64,000 bases of DNA from Monarcha castaneiventris obscurior (Eukaryota; Chordata; Aves; Passeriformes; Monarchidae), in NCBI GenBank assembly GCA_026261815.1, contig JAMPIT010000566.1, positions 25,321,001 to 25,385,000 of the forward strand. The letters are read 5' to 3'. Position 1 is the first letter of the stretch. Every line of letters starts with the position of its first letter. Below, piece after piece: positions 1 through 60,048 of the stretch. The translations under genes were made by a program, and so were the position numbers. The notes under the pieces are model-generated. The model was given only the letters and a program-made list of their open reading frames with translations, ran no database searches and was not told the DNA's origin.

Positions 1-1789
1 CAGTTTTGTTTGTGACCAAAGGGTTCTGCTGACACATCTGTGAGAGGTCCAGTGCTGGCTTTCCTGCATCTGCTGACAACCAAACCTGCAACATGAGCAG
101 ATTGCAAGGTCAGGCATTTTGGGAGATGCTTGGGAGATGGACGTCTAGAAGGCACAGAACAGGAAAAATATTTAAATTTAAAATAAATTTAACATCCAAC
201 ACTTCTTAAGGTATAAATACTTGCAATTCAGTTGCACAAGCATTTAATTCATATGACATCATAAGTAATTCTTACAGTCTTTCTGAAAGCTCCAACTTGG
301 GCGTTTCCTCCAAATGAGATGACACAGGAACCAGTCTTGTGTGCTGCACTTTTGCCCTTAAGGCTACCCTTGTCTGGCATCTGGCATGATGTTTGTGGCT
401 TTTTCGTGTTTCTGACTATTGTTCCTGGAGAAATGTCTGGGTTATGATGGGTTGTCACTGTACCAGCCTTTGCAAGATCATGTGGTTACATGACAAAACC
501 TGGGACGTTGCATAATACATGGGAGCTGTTAATGAGAGGGCGGTTGTCCGCAGCTGGGCCTGTTGTGGTGATGCTGCCGAAGCCAAGGGAAATCCTCCCC
601 TCAAGGACTAGTGAAGGTGGGTAAAAGCATGGACAAAGGACTCTGCCTGCCCTGCCAGGGAGGGGAAACTTGTTTTACAAGCATTTATTTCTCCTGCCCC
701 TCTCCCTCTTCTGTCTGGATTATGTGGAGTGATTATACAGTGAAATAAGAGATGTTATTTTTGGCCATGCTGGGTGAGTGTGAGCTACAGGCCAGCCAGT
801 GCCTGAGGTGACGGCTGAGCCAGGCTGACCCATGGGGGAGGATCTGTGCCAGAGTGGTTGGGAAGGATCCATCCTGCTTTCTGCCCCTCACAGGCACTGA
901 GGATGCAAGACTGAGGTTGTTGTGGGCCCTTGACAACCCCAACAAGGCTTCGGGTCTTGTGGGAGCCACAAAAGGAGCCAGAACCTCCTCTGCCAGTGCC
1001 AATAGGGCTGGCAGAGCTTCTGAGCCACTTAGTTAAATTCTTGCCCACATCATGGTGGGAAGCGCTCCTGCCTGTTCCTGCTTCTCTGTTAGTGAGCAAT
1101 GAGGTGCAGTGATGTTGCTTCTTTCCCCTGTTCAGCAGGGTTTGAACTATTGTGTGCTGAGCAGCTGCAGGGCCATGTCCCCTCTCTGCCTCGGCAGGGG
1201 CGGGTGGCTGTGTCTGGGGGTGCTGCTGGTCCCCATGGGGTTACAGGGGCAGCTGCTGCCTGCACTTGTGTGCTGTTGGCACACTGGCAGTGACCCCTCA
1301 GCCTCTCCCCCGGCAACAATCTCACACCTCCTGTGCCAAGGCCATGTTTACTGCTTGCTGTTTGCTAATTTTCTATTTCTGGCAGCCATGGGCAAGCACA
1401 GTCATGTAGGGTGTGAACAGACTGCTCATTTGGTCAACACACTCTGAGGGAATAACTGGGGCCAACTCACCTTGCTATGTTGACTTCACTATATCTGTGT
1501 TGATATAGTGATGCACTATTACCTATAGAAAGGGAATATAATCTTATTTATCTTTTCCAGGCTCAGCAGCATGTTATACTTCAGCATGTTTTCAAACAGG
1601 AAAGTGTAGGAAGCATACACCATGCTTTGAAGCAAAAGATTTGATCAAACCAAGGCAAAACATTGGTGGTTTATTACATCCTAGGCCGGAGCACTGTAGT
1701 TCAGTAAAAGGATTGTTTAGTTCTGCTGTAGCTGAGTTTTTCCTGTATAAAGATGTTTCAGCTTCCTGAAAGTGGGTTCTACAATCAGA
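1..1789. other. Downstream intergenic flank, nothing recognised
   Basis: No coding sequence with recognisable homology or codon structure. 780-1330 is locally GC-richer and contains overlapping short open frames on both strands, which look like chance. In human the next gene downstream of COL4A2 is RAB20; no part of it was recognised here. Confidence 0.6.
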
Positions 1790-2165
1790 ACTGTGGAATG
1801 GTTTGGGTTGGAAGGGATCTTCAAGAATCATCTAGTTCCAACCCTCTGGCCATGGGCAGGGACACCTGCCACTAGACCAGGTTGCTCAAAGCCCCATCCA
1901 GGCTGGCTTTTGACACTCCTGGGAATGGGACATCCACAGCTTCTCTGTGCAGCCTGCTCCAGAGTCTCACCACCTTCACCATAAAAAATGTCCTCCTTCT
2001 ATCCAATCTAAACCAACCCTCTTTCAGTTTAAAACTGCTGCCCCTTGCTGTGTCACTACAGGTCTTGTTAAGTCTCCTTTAGGTACTTCAAGGCTGCTAT
2101 AGGATCTCCCCAGTATTCTCTTTTTCAGCTGAACAGCCCCAGCTGTCAGCCTGTCTTCACAGGAG
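1790..2165 (-). mobile_element. CR1 LINE 3' tail (degraded)
   Basis: The minus strand reads as a typical avian CR1 end. On the plus strand it starts GAATGGTTTGGGTTGGAAGG, continues through CATCTAGTTCCAACCCTCTG and the block around CACCTGCCACTAGACCAGG, and ends near GTCAGCCTGTCTTCACAGG. It lies downstream of COL4A2. Non-autonomous fragment, 5' truncated. Confidence 0.9.
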
Positions 2166-3106
2166 GTAAACTTGCAGCCAAGAGTGCATTTGACAAGTCA
2201 GTCTCCTTGCATGCAGTGGTCTGGATTAGCTCACCAGGTGAAATCCTCTGTCTGCTGTGAGTGTTCCACGTGTTTGTGTGCACGAGCTCCCTCCACTTCT
2301 CAGAGCTCTGATTGCGCAGGCTTTGGAGAAGCACAGCTGTGAGTACACAGACCTGAAGCACATGACGCATACAAAGGACAGAAGCTCAAGCCTTCTTAGC
2401 ACCTTGTGGGTTTTGTGGTTGGTTTGTTTTTTCCCAGCACTACACCCATGTGTTTCACTTAATGCTGTGCTGGGACCTCTCTGAAGAAACTTGTTAAGAA
2501 CAGCTTATTGAGGCAGAAAATGAAGAGGCAGAGCAACTGTTGGTGGAAGAACGATGTGCTAAAGTTCTATGTGCTAAAGCAATGAGCTACATAGAAAGAT
2601 TAGGCAATATATTAGCCATGAAAATCCAAATAGTTTGCTGCTGTTGTTGACATAATCAATTTTTTTCAGATTTGTATAACCTTCACTTGAGTTCTCTCAA
2701 AACCCTGAATGTGCTGCATTGCCAGAGGTGCATGCTGTACAACTCACAAGTGATAGTTGTGTGATCATCCCACAACCACTGATGTCTAGCAATACGTGGA
2801 AGAGGCAAGGTGTCTGTTCTTGGGTATTTGTTACTGCCACGTTTAATTTAAGAGAATTGGCAAATACGGAATAGATTTAGCTCATGTGGACTGCAATGTT
2901 TTCAGTACTAAATGTTTTATTTAGTTAAAATAAGTAACAGTGTGATAAGTTTGTTCAGGAGCTGCCTTTCAGAGGTACAGCAGGGTCAGAGAGCTTGTTT
3001 AAAGCTCAGGTAATTTCTCTGTTTCTGGATATATCTAATTATATGAGCAACTAATCTAGGTCAGACAATGTGCTAGGTAAGTAACTGAAGGAATCCTACT
3101 AGAAAG

Positions 3107-3402
3107 ATGTAGGGGGACTTTTTACAAGGGCATGTAGTGCCAGGACAAGGGGAAACCGTTTCAAATTGAGAGTAGGTTTACATTAGGTATTAAGAAAAAA
3201 TTCTTTACTGTGAAGGTGGTGATGCGCTGGCACAGGTTGCCCAGAGAAGTTGTGGGTGTCCCATTCCTGGAAGTGTTTCAGGCCAGGTTGAATGTCACTC
3301 TGAGCAACATGGTCTAGGGAAAGATGTCCCTATCCACAGCGGGGGGATTAGAACGAGATGGTTTTTATGGTCCCTTCCAATTCAAACCATTCTATGATTC
3401 TA
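3107..3402 (+). mobile_element. CR1 LINE 3' tail (degraded)
   Basis: Plus-strand CR1 end in order: GCCAGGACAAGGGGAAACCG, GGTGATGCGCTGGCACAGG, TTGCCCAGAGAAGTTGTGGG, and the terminal AAACCATTCTATGATTCTAG. Opposite orientation to the CR1 at 1790-2165. 5' truncated. Confidence 0.92.
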
Positions 3403-4877
3403 GAACTTTAACATAATTTATATATATTTTTTGTGGAGGTAACACTTGTCAAGTCTGGTAAATGTTGGTTTCCTGAACATTGCAGAGCATGAATAACAGG
3501 TTATTTTAATCTGCAATGTCACAGTTTATTTGCTTTAATCATTCTAACAACAGATTCAATACTATTTTAGTTGTTCAGCTTAAATAAGTGATTTTAGACA
3601 CAGCTTCCCTCTTAGATCTTTTTAAGTGCCATGAAATAAACAAGTGTATTCTGGTTGAGGAGTTTGAATTTCAGTGGGAGGAGTTTTCTGGGAGTGCTTT
3701 TCTAATTCCTTTATGCAAACAAAGTATTTCAACAGAGCAGTCCATATGCATTACATGGAAAAACAAGTTTACAAAATAGAAATCACCAACAAATAGAGAT
3801 GTAGAAAAAAACAGGTTTTATTTATGATGCAGTGAGGTTGGAATGTAATAATAAAAGCCAAGAAGCACCTGAAGCAGGAGCAAGGTGAGTTACTGAAAAA
3901 TCAACTTCAGTGCTATAAATGTTAATCAGAGTATGTGATCGTGAAATTCGTAGCTGATCCTTTTTCCCCTCTTGTCTTGCAGTGTTGACAGACAACTTTG
4001 AGCTAAATTGCTTCTTTCCACAGAAGGAAAGAACTAGCCATTCTGGCTTGTTATCAAGCCTTTTCTATGGTTTTGATAATGGCGCCAGGTAAATGTCTTG
4101 CTTCCCTCCCCTTGCTTTTGCAAGGATAACTGTGTGCAAGTTGGGATGGTGGCCGTCCCTCTGCCACATGTCCCCAGCTGCCAGGACAGCATGCCTGCAG
4201 AGAGCCAGCTGGCAGGGCTGCAAGTGCTGGGTTTGAGGGTTGTGTGGCACCAAGCAATGACTTCTCCTGCAAACCCTACCCCGTGTACTGCTCTAACACG
4301 ATGTGGTTAAAGCCCGTTTGTGATGAGTGGCTTGATTTCAGAAGGGAAAAGGTGCAATGCAAAAACCAGTTGCTGCTGTTGCTGCTGTGTGGGTGGTGTG
4401 ACAGATGAAATGTCCACAGCATGGTGGAGCAAGGGATCCTTTGGCTTGGTGTATGTCTAGGAAAAACGCCATCAAGCTTATAAAGTAAAATGCTAATCTT
4501 CATCACATAGACTTATAACCAAATTGAAAGAGTTGCATTTTGTGGCTACAGTTTTTGGGAGCCTGTGGGCTTTGTTATTGGCAGTGGTTAAGTGCTAAAG
4601 CATGGTGAGGCTTGAAAAAATAAAAAGATTGTGTTGGGTGTGTTTGAAATGCCCAAGCACAAAATACTAAAATTTAAGTTAGGTTTCAATGCTAGACATA
4701 AGCATTTTGGACCATGGTATATTTTCAGTATTTTGCAATGATTTAGGACTTAGATCACCCTGTGTTAATTTATGGAACTGCAGCTGTTAGTGTTTACTGT
4801 TGTGGCAAATACAGTAAATAAAAAGTTACATATATTCTCTTCATGTAAATGCAGTGGGTATCTGACCAAGGAAACCT

Positions 4878-4883
4878 TTTATT
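4878..4883 (-). promoter_or_regulatory. Candidate COL4A2 poly(A) signal AATAAA (second)
   Basis: AATAAA on the minus strand about 315 nt after the stop, followed on that strand by an AT-rich region. Further AATAAA copies on the minus strand at 3817-3822 and 3525-3530 would give UTRs of about 1.4-1.7 kb. Sequence alone does not decide between them. Confidence 0.35.
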
Positions 4884-5109
4884 ACTAAATTTTTTTTGGT
4901 GTTTCAAAGCTGAGAGTATTTCTATCCTTTGGCAAATGATGTAATATTAGACTAGCAAAAAATGTGTATATATACTGCATAGTTGTAGAACACAGTACTA
5001 GATCTGTTAGACTTAATTTGTGTTATACTGAATTTGCTTTTACAGACATTAAAAAAATTAATTTCCATTCAGCTTTTGAGGTAATAAGTTAAAAAAAGCA
5101 CCAACATGA

Positions 5110-5115
5110 TTTATT
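5110..5115 (-). promoter_or_regulatory. Candidate COL4A2 poly(A) signal AATAAA (proximal)
   Basis: AATAAA on the minus strand, about 80 nt after the stop codon. A T-rich stretch follows on the minus strand near 5085-5097, as expected for a downstream element. It would give a very short 3'UTR, so it may not be the main site. Confidence 0.35.
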
Positions 5116-5193
5116 CAATTGTCTAACCACCACAGAAGGCTCCACTGTATAAGAACTACACGATAAGGCGGTTCCTTATACTGTGAGAGACTT

Positions 5194-52849
<47,656 letters not shown>

Positions 52850-55800
52850 CTGATAAAAGCAATAAAATAGCATTTACATAGGAACAGTTGTGATGCATGA
52901 AGCTGGATAAGTTATCACTGCTGCAATGGAGTCAATCTCTCCAAGAAATAATAAACACAGAATTTCTTTCCTTCCCAGTAGACCAGGCTCTTTGATAAAA
53001 ATCATCTGGAAACACCACACAGAGAAACTCCAGCAGCAGTGACTATATTGCATGTGTGGTCACAAAATGAACACATTGATATTAGCATTCAAATCAATAT
53101 TCACTACTTCAGTATTTATGGCCACTCTACAAAACAAATGTTTTCTTTGGAATGAGGTTTCTCAAGAGCGATTCTCCTACAACACAACATATGATGCTCC
53201 AAACAAGTAAAACACACCTAACTGTGAAATTTGCTTATTGGCATTTTTATTACAAGTGGAGTCTGATATTTAATGGCAGGAATTTCTGCCTCTTTAGTGA
53301 TGCTATTTCTCTTCAGCAGTGGAGCCTGAAAATGATGGGACATGCATGGATCCTCACAGGTTGAAGAGTTGCACACAGGGCTCCCCGGTCATTCTCCCTT
53401 CCAGTGCTGGTTCGGCTCTTCAGGCCACTTCAACCATTGTTTAAAAATAATCCCTGCTGGCTACCAGCATCCCAAGGCTCAAAAGGGGAAAAAACAAATT
53501 TGAAACGGCACAATGGTTGTTTAAATAATGGATTGTGACAGTAAGTCTGAGTTCTGTGAAGTATTTGAATATCATTCCAGACGTAGCGTCACACAAGACA
53601 CATATGTTTTGCATGTACTCACTGCACTAATGACATTAATACTAAATTGCTGCAATCTTTTCTGGAGAAATATGCTTTAAATGGGGCAAAGCACCATTTA
53701 CCAAAACATTCAAATTAAAAGTCAACTCTAATGACAGTTGTTTTTAAAATGTAATTAGATTTTCTTCACAGAGCAGGCTGCAACAGCATCAGTATCTCAC
53801 AAAGGAAGAACTACAGCAAACCATGAACAAACACATATATATTTATAAAAAAGAGCTGACAAAAAATACTACCTTGTTTTGGTATAAAATACTTATAGTC
53901 TTGCCCATGCCTTCAAAGAAAGAGCAAAAAGATGAATGCAATTCCTGTTCAAGAATTCAACTTCATCTAATGCCACTGAGGTGGAAAGAGGGCAGTGTGG
54001 GTACTTCAAAAAATGAACCTGAAGATATCCTAATTTCTTTGGATCAGCAAAGATGCTGAACAATGCTTTACTGGTATTAGTCAAAATTTATTTTAGTCTC
54101 ATAGTCTCATTTGTGATACACTTTAAAAACTTCATAGTCAACAACCATCTAAAATAAACATTTATCTGTGCTATAGCTGTCTTCATACCACATATCCCAA
54201 ACCAACACTATGGGTGAAACACAGCTTACTTGTAGCTTTAACAACAAATCAATTTTCCACACTGCTTTCATGACAAATGGTTGTCACAACACTTGGGGTA
54301 GGTTTTATATTTGAAATCTTATTGTATGATATCATATGAGTCTATATTGAGAGCTGACACAGCCAAACCAAGTACAGAAGTCAGTGAAAGTCTTTTGTTT
54401 TTTGGAAGAAGACTAGAAATGAGCCAATATGAAGGCTGAATTACAAGGAGTTCCTTGGGACAAGCCACCAGGATGGATCTCGTACAGTATGGATCTTTTG
54501 CTCTACTGTTGTGATTGATTTGACAAGACTGATGGTTTAGGAGCATTGCCAAAGGACACCATGAATTTAAGTGTTAGAGCTGTCAGTGTGAAAGAGAATT
54601 CCCTCTGCTTACAGCCAAACCTGACTTTATAGAGCATCCCTACTTTTAAACTGAATCTGCTCATGTGGGTTATTAGGTGCTAGGAGGCCAATGTCTTTTC
54701 AGATTAACAAACTGAGAAGGAACAATGACTACTTGAATACATCTAAAACATAAAATAACTCATGTTGGCAGGAGGCATATGCATCTGAACAAGCAGCTGC
54801 TCATTTCCTTATGCCAGGCACAGCTGGCTACTACAGATGCATCTACCTCCACAGCACTAGTTTTTAGTTTTCTTAAAACACAATGATTATTTAAAAGTTA
54901 TTCTGTGGAGGTGCAGATCACAGCAGACATATTTTCTGAGTTGCCTGACTCAAGTGGAAAGATGCTGATTAAAAGCACTAGAATAATGACTTAAATCTGA
55001 ACCAGAATTTTTCAGTGTGAGTCCCAAGATCAGGAAAAAGAAGTTCTCTCCTATGTCACATTTTCTCCACTTTTCTTACCTACTATGGCTCAAAATTTAA
55101 GTACATAGGAATTGACAGAATGCATATGAGCATGCCCCATAAAATTGCCTTTTTAGGGAAATAAACATTTCCTTCATTAAAAAATGGAGTCTGTGATCTT
55201 TTTGTTTGTTTGGGTTCTTTTGGTAGAGCAGTAGAAATTCCTATGCAAATATCAATCAAAAATATTCCAATTTTACTATAAAGCCTTAAAACCTCATTAA
55301 ATGCTTAAGGTAGTTTGCTTTTCCTCATGCACCCAAATCTAGTAAGGAACCTTTAAAAGCATTCAAAAAGGATGGAAACATATCCCACACAACTGCAAAG
55401 AACATGAAAAAACTATTCAAATTCATTTGTAGAGGTTTGAGTTGGCTCCAGTTGCATTTAATTTCTGAAAATGAATGTTTCAGTTGCTTCTGCAAAGTGA
55501 GGAATACATGGATTCTGTGCACTGACAATGCCACTTCATTTTTGGAGTACCTGAAAGCCAAAATAAATCAAATAAATTCCAAAACCACTCATCCTCCCGA
55601 GATAAGCAAACCATCTCATTAGTGCCCCTCTGCACCCCTTTAGTGGGCAGCTGTCTGGAGGCAGAACACGTGTAAAACTTTTCATTGCAGTTTCTGATAA
55701 AAGGCTAGTTCTACTCAGAATTGTCAAATCTGTGCCTGGCTTTCCATAGGGACCATGCAGAGCTGTACAGTTCAAAGGTGGCATTCCATGGAACATGGTT

Positions 55801-56464
55801 ACCTCTCTTATTCCTGCATCAGATACCACTCTCCCACTTCCAGTCCCATTTGCCTATCTGGTGTGGAGGAAGAAATAAACAAGGAACGGAAAACAAACTA
55901 AGAGGGCTAGGCATCAGCACCCCTTCCCCATGCTTTCCTGGTAATTATACCTGGTAATCATTTGTTTGTTGAGGAATATGGATTATTTAAGATTATTTGC
56001 AATAAAGACAAGATAATAGACCCTTATGGGACTAGTTTAACATGAGGCTAGACTCAGAGCTAGGGAAATACTTAATATCATGACAATGTTTGTGTAATTC
56101 TTCAGCCAATTAGTACCTTGGCTTGTTTACTGAATTAACTTTGTTAACCTTTGTTAACTCAGACTTGTCAGCTTTAACTCTGCTTCCTTTATCTTAGGTC
56201 TTTTGTTGAACAAGTATGTCCCCTTTTCATTAGCAAGTGACCTAAGAACATTCTCTCTTTGGCAAGGGTCACTGAGGAGATTTAAGCAAAGACAATAAGT
56301 TTGAAAGGTTCAGTCAAATAAAGCATGACTCAGTTATTAGTCCCAAATACCCCTGTGTGACACATGCCACGCATGGTACTATGCTTGTGCTCCTGGAGGG
56401 TCAGAAATCCTGGAAAATTCTCCAAAGCTGTAAAATGGTGCCCAACTTCAAATTTCCAAGTCTT

Positions 56465-56500
56465 TAAAAACAAAAACAAACAAACAAACAAAAAAAACCC
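56465..56500 (+). repeat. (AAAC)n / A-rich tract
   Basis: AAAACAAAAACAAACAAACA followed by an A run and CCCACC. Could be the tail of an old retroelement; no body was recognised. Confidence 0.7.
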
Positions 56501-59351
56501 ACCAAAAAACCCCAAGCCTAGGGGAACTTGCCATCCCTGTCATATTTTAGAAAACTCATAAAGTACTCCCTCTTGAGCACTCTCTGGACCACAGTGCCCT
56601 TCCCATTTCACTAGGGTGAACTGGACCTGTTCCCTAACCCAGAGCATGGCACCATTACCCCATATCACCCACCACAGGAGTTACAGGCCAGCGCTAAGAG
56701 GTTCACTCAAGTGTGTGTGGAATGCCACAGCCAGCACCTCTGAGAGAGCACTTGAAAAGGAAAAAGTGGGCTGATGGAATATCTGGAAAACTAACAAGAA
56801 GTCATTTCGTTGTTTTTATACAAAACTTCCACAACTGTTTAGTTGAATTACAAAGCTCCCAATGTCCCAATGTATATCTAGGATATACACCTAGATAGGC
56901 AGTCCCTGCTTTGCTCTTCCTGCAACTTCAGCTGACTGGAAGAGGTCTCGCAAAACTCTTGTGGCCAGCCCAGATACTGTGAAAAAAACTATTTACAGAG
57001 ATGAGCAAAGGTTGGAAATTAGAAAGCCTGGAGGAAATCTCCCTAGAAAATATTTGCCGTATTATATATACATTGTCACTTGTCCAGTGACATGCACGAA
57101 AGAAAATGCTGCCAAGGTTGTGACTGAATTTAATAACTACATTTTGCAATTAAGTACTAGTGGACGTAAGAAGATCCTGATCAGACTTTTAAATTTGTAC
57201 TTAATGTTCATGTTTTGCAGCTTGAACTTTAATTTCCAGTTCTTTTATGATCACTCAGATGAAAGAGATATGTTGCAATACTTTTTTCCTTTTAATTTAC
57301 TGTTAAATTTACAGTGTGGAAACAAAATTGACAGAGGAGGGTGTGCTAATTTTGAGAGCAACCAAATGTTTGGTGTGCTACACAAACAAAGATGCAATAA
57401 ATGACAGTACCTGCTCCAAAGGTTTTAAAACACAGGAATCATGAATTGCTGAGAAATCCACCTACCAGGGTGGAGATACAAAGAGAGGAGAAAACTGTTG
57501 ATTTGCAATAAAGAGGAGAATGAATCTGAGTTTCTACAGAGCTTCCCAGCCACTGAGCCTATTTCTCCACGCTTCATTACAGACAGCCATTTTGCAATTG
57601 CTTCTGGTACATGGAATGTGATGATTCAGTATTCCCCACACGAAAACGAGTCTTGTAGACCATCATTTCTTTTAACAGTGGACAAAAAGAAAGGAGGTTA
57701 ATTTCCTGACATTTTAAAAAGGTCATTGGTGAAAGGACAAGTTCATTTCCTGAGGGAAGGGTGATCTGACCATGACAGACAATCTGGAGCTGGGATTTTT
57801 TGTAAGAGCGCTTAGTCTGGAACGGTCCCTCTAAGAACAGATGGGGAAAGGACGTGACAGCAAGGACCTCAGTGCACTCCAACTCAGTGAGACCAGCAAG
57901 CGGAACAGAAAGCAACTCACCAGGGAATAAAATAATTTATAAGGAAAATGAGCAACTTTTGGGCTGATTAAAAGTGCTAACCCAGGAAAAGTCATCCCCC
58001 TAGGCACACAACAAAGAAAAATTTTTCAATGCAATGCTGGCAAATGTGGAAAACTGGGTGTAAATGTAGGGAATTTGTGATTCTTTCAGGTGGTTTTAAT
58101 GGATGTAGTGCACTAAAGTAATCAACGACCCCAAATAAAAGATGTATGATCTTAGTGCTCCCACCACCCCCAAAAATATAAACTACAAGGAAGAACCTCA
58201 AGAACCCTGCTGTGGCACAGGATGGGCATATCACCTGGCATTTCTGCTGGAACATAAATCCAGGAGGTAATCTAGGAGTTTATGGATTAAATGTACTAGA
58301 AGGGAATACGTAGGGGAAAGGTTTGGGGTTCTGCTCCATGAAGTGCACACTTTGTCAGGAACACTTCACTGATGGGGTTGCACCACTTTGGGCTGGGAGG
58401 CAGAGAAAAGCAGAGCACACGGAGCACCTGCTGCCACCACATGGTTGGACTCAGCAGCTGCTTCTGGCGGCACTGGGCTGCCCAGTATGGACAGATCTCC
58501 AGAGATCTCCAGACACAGATGAGTACAACATCTAACATGACACAGAAGAAACTGGAACATTTCTGTACCTTACATCACTATGTTGTACATTGATGATGTA
58601 GTTTGAATGGTTCCATCCACCTCAGCAACTCAAGAGTTTTGTTTAAGCAAGATTTAAACACATTCATAATTCTGCCTATGAATGTGAAATTTTGAAAAGA
58701 TCAAAATGATCCATAGAAGGGTAGAAAATACAAATATACAGGACAAAACACAACCAATACTAGCCACCAGAGAAAAAGGTCACCTGAGAGAAAAAATCCT
58801 GAAGTTTGTGCAGGCTTGGTTGTTACTCATATTAGTATGCTACTTTATTCCTGTGTCTTCAGGACTGTAGTAATGACTATTTTCTAAAAGACAGACACCT
58901 TGGAACAGTTTGCAGTGAGCATTCAGAAGCTCCTCACTAGATGGCACCAGCCATTGCTGCTGCAGGCAGCCCCCACCACTGCAGGTGCAGGATACCCAAC
59001 CATGGTACAACCTTCAGGAAATCCAATAAGGAGTTCAGATAGGGTCAAACTGTCATTGATTGAGGTCTAAGGCAACAAAAGCAGCAGGTTTCTGGCAAAA
59101 TGTCCGCCAGTGAGATGGCCAGGAAAGTGCAAATGAAATGGGATGAAATGCATCATGCAACTGAGCAGCATGGCTGCCTGAAGCGAAGGTGTTCCATCAT
59201 TCAACTTTTATTTTTTGTAGTAGACATACTTGGTCTTCAATGAGAAATTAGAAAAACTTATTGTCTTACTTCTTCAATGGATTGCTAAATTTACATGTAC
59301 TGTCATAGGCCTGAAAATTCTCAAATTTATCTTCTGAATCTGTATTTTTAG

Positions 59352-60048
59352 TGTTGTCAGAGACTGGAACAATTCATGCTTCAAACATTAAGATAAAGTT
59401 CGGCTCATTATAACAAAAACTGTATAAAGAAGCTACAGCCAAAGAAGCCTCCCTGAGGATACCTGACTGAGGCTTTGGACTGCGAGTTAAACCACTAAGA
59501 TTAGATAAAGAGAAAAGCCATTCTTTAATCATCTCAGGCCAAGGAAAAAACAAACAAGGAGGAAGGAGAGGAATGCACCCACAAGAAAGCCAAACGCAGC
59601 AGAGATTCTTCCCTGGCTGAGTTTGGGGTGAGGGAGGCCACAGCCCACAGAAGCCAGGTTTACAAAGACTCCCCTCCCCAAAATGAGGCAGGAGGGGGAG
59701 GAGGTTTTGGGTGTATTAACCCATTGGACTCTATGCTTTTGGGGGGACCTTCACCACCAAGAAGACCAGCTGGAGAGGATCAATGGAACATCACTGGGAT
59801 CCATGGAGTGGTGATATTTTCCTTATTTTGTCCCTGTCACTCTCTTTCTGCCCCCCCCCCCCCCATTTTCTATTTCTTTCTTTCTTTTTTTCTCTTTCTC
59901 TCGCTCACATTTACTATCAAATAAAACCCATACTATTGTCACTGGCATATGGTCGTGTTTGAACCTTAATTCGGGCAGAGGCATCTCTAAGAACTTTAAT
60001 AACTGGATCTTGACAAGTGTAGGGCTGGCATTAACTTCTGCCACCACA
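59352..60048 (+). mobile_element. Probable second endogenous retroviral LTR (boundaries uncertain)
   Basis: The 3' part looks like an LTR: pyrimidine-rich tract, AATAAA at 59920-59925, then CATACTATTGTCACTGGCAT and an end at TCTGCCACCACA. A TATA-like TGTATAAAG lies at about 59421. No matching target duplication was found, so the 5' edge (here TGTTGTCAGAGACTGG) is a guess. It contains a C14 run. No retroviral coding sequence is adjacent. Confidence 0.5.

Larger units (their letters stand above)
2166..5193. other. 3' flank and possible COL4A2 3'UTR
   Basis: Apart from the CR1 at 3107-3402 and several minus-strand AATAAA motifs, nothing recognisable. The part nearest 5193 must be COL4A2 3'UTR, but its length cannot be fixed without transcript data. 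Confidence 0.6.

Noticed and set aside
1089..1447. Overlapping open frames on both strands in a GC-richer block
   Set aside because: No domain, no splice context and similar length in opposite frames; typical of chance in GC-rich DNA.
56961..57404. 147-codon plus-strand open frame in the 5' intron
   Set aside because: AT-rich, no recognised motif, no upstream or downstream gene context; probably chance.
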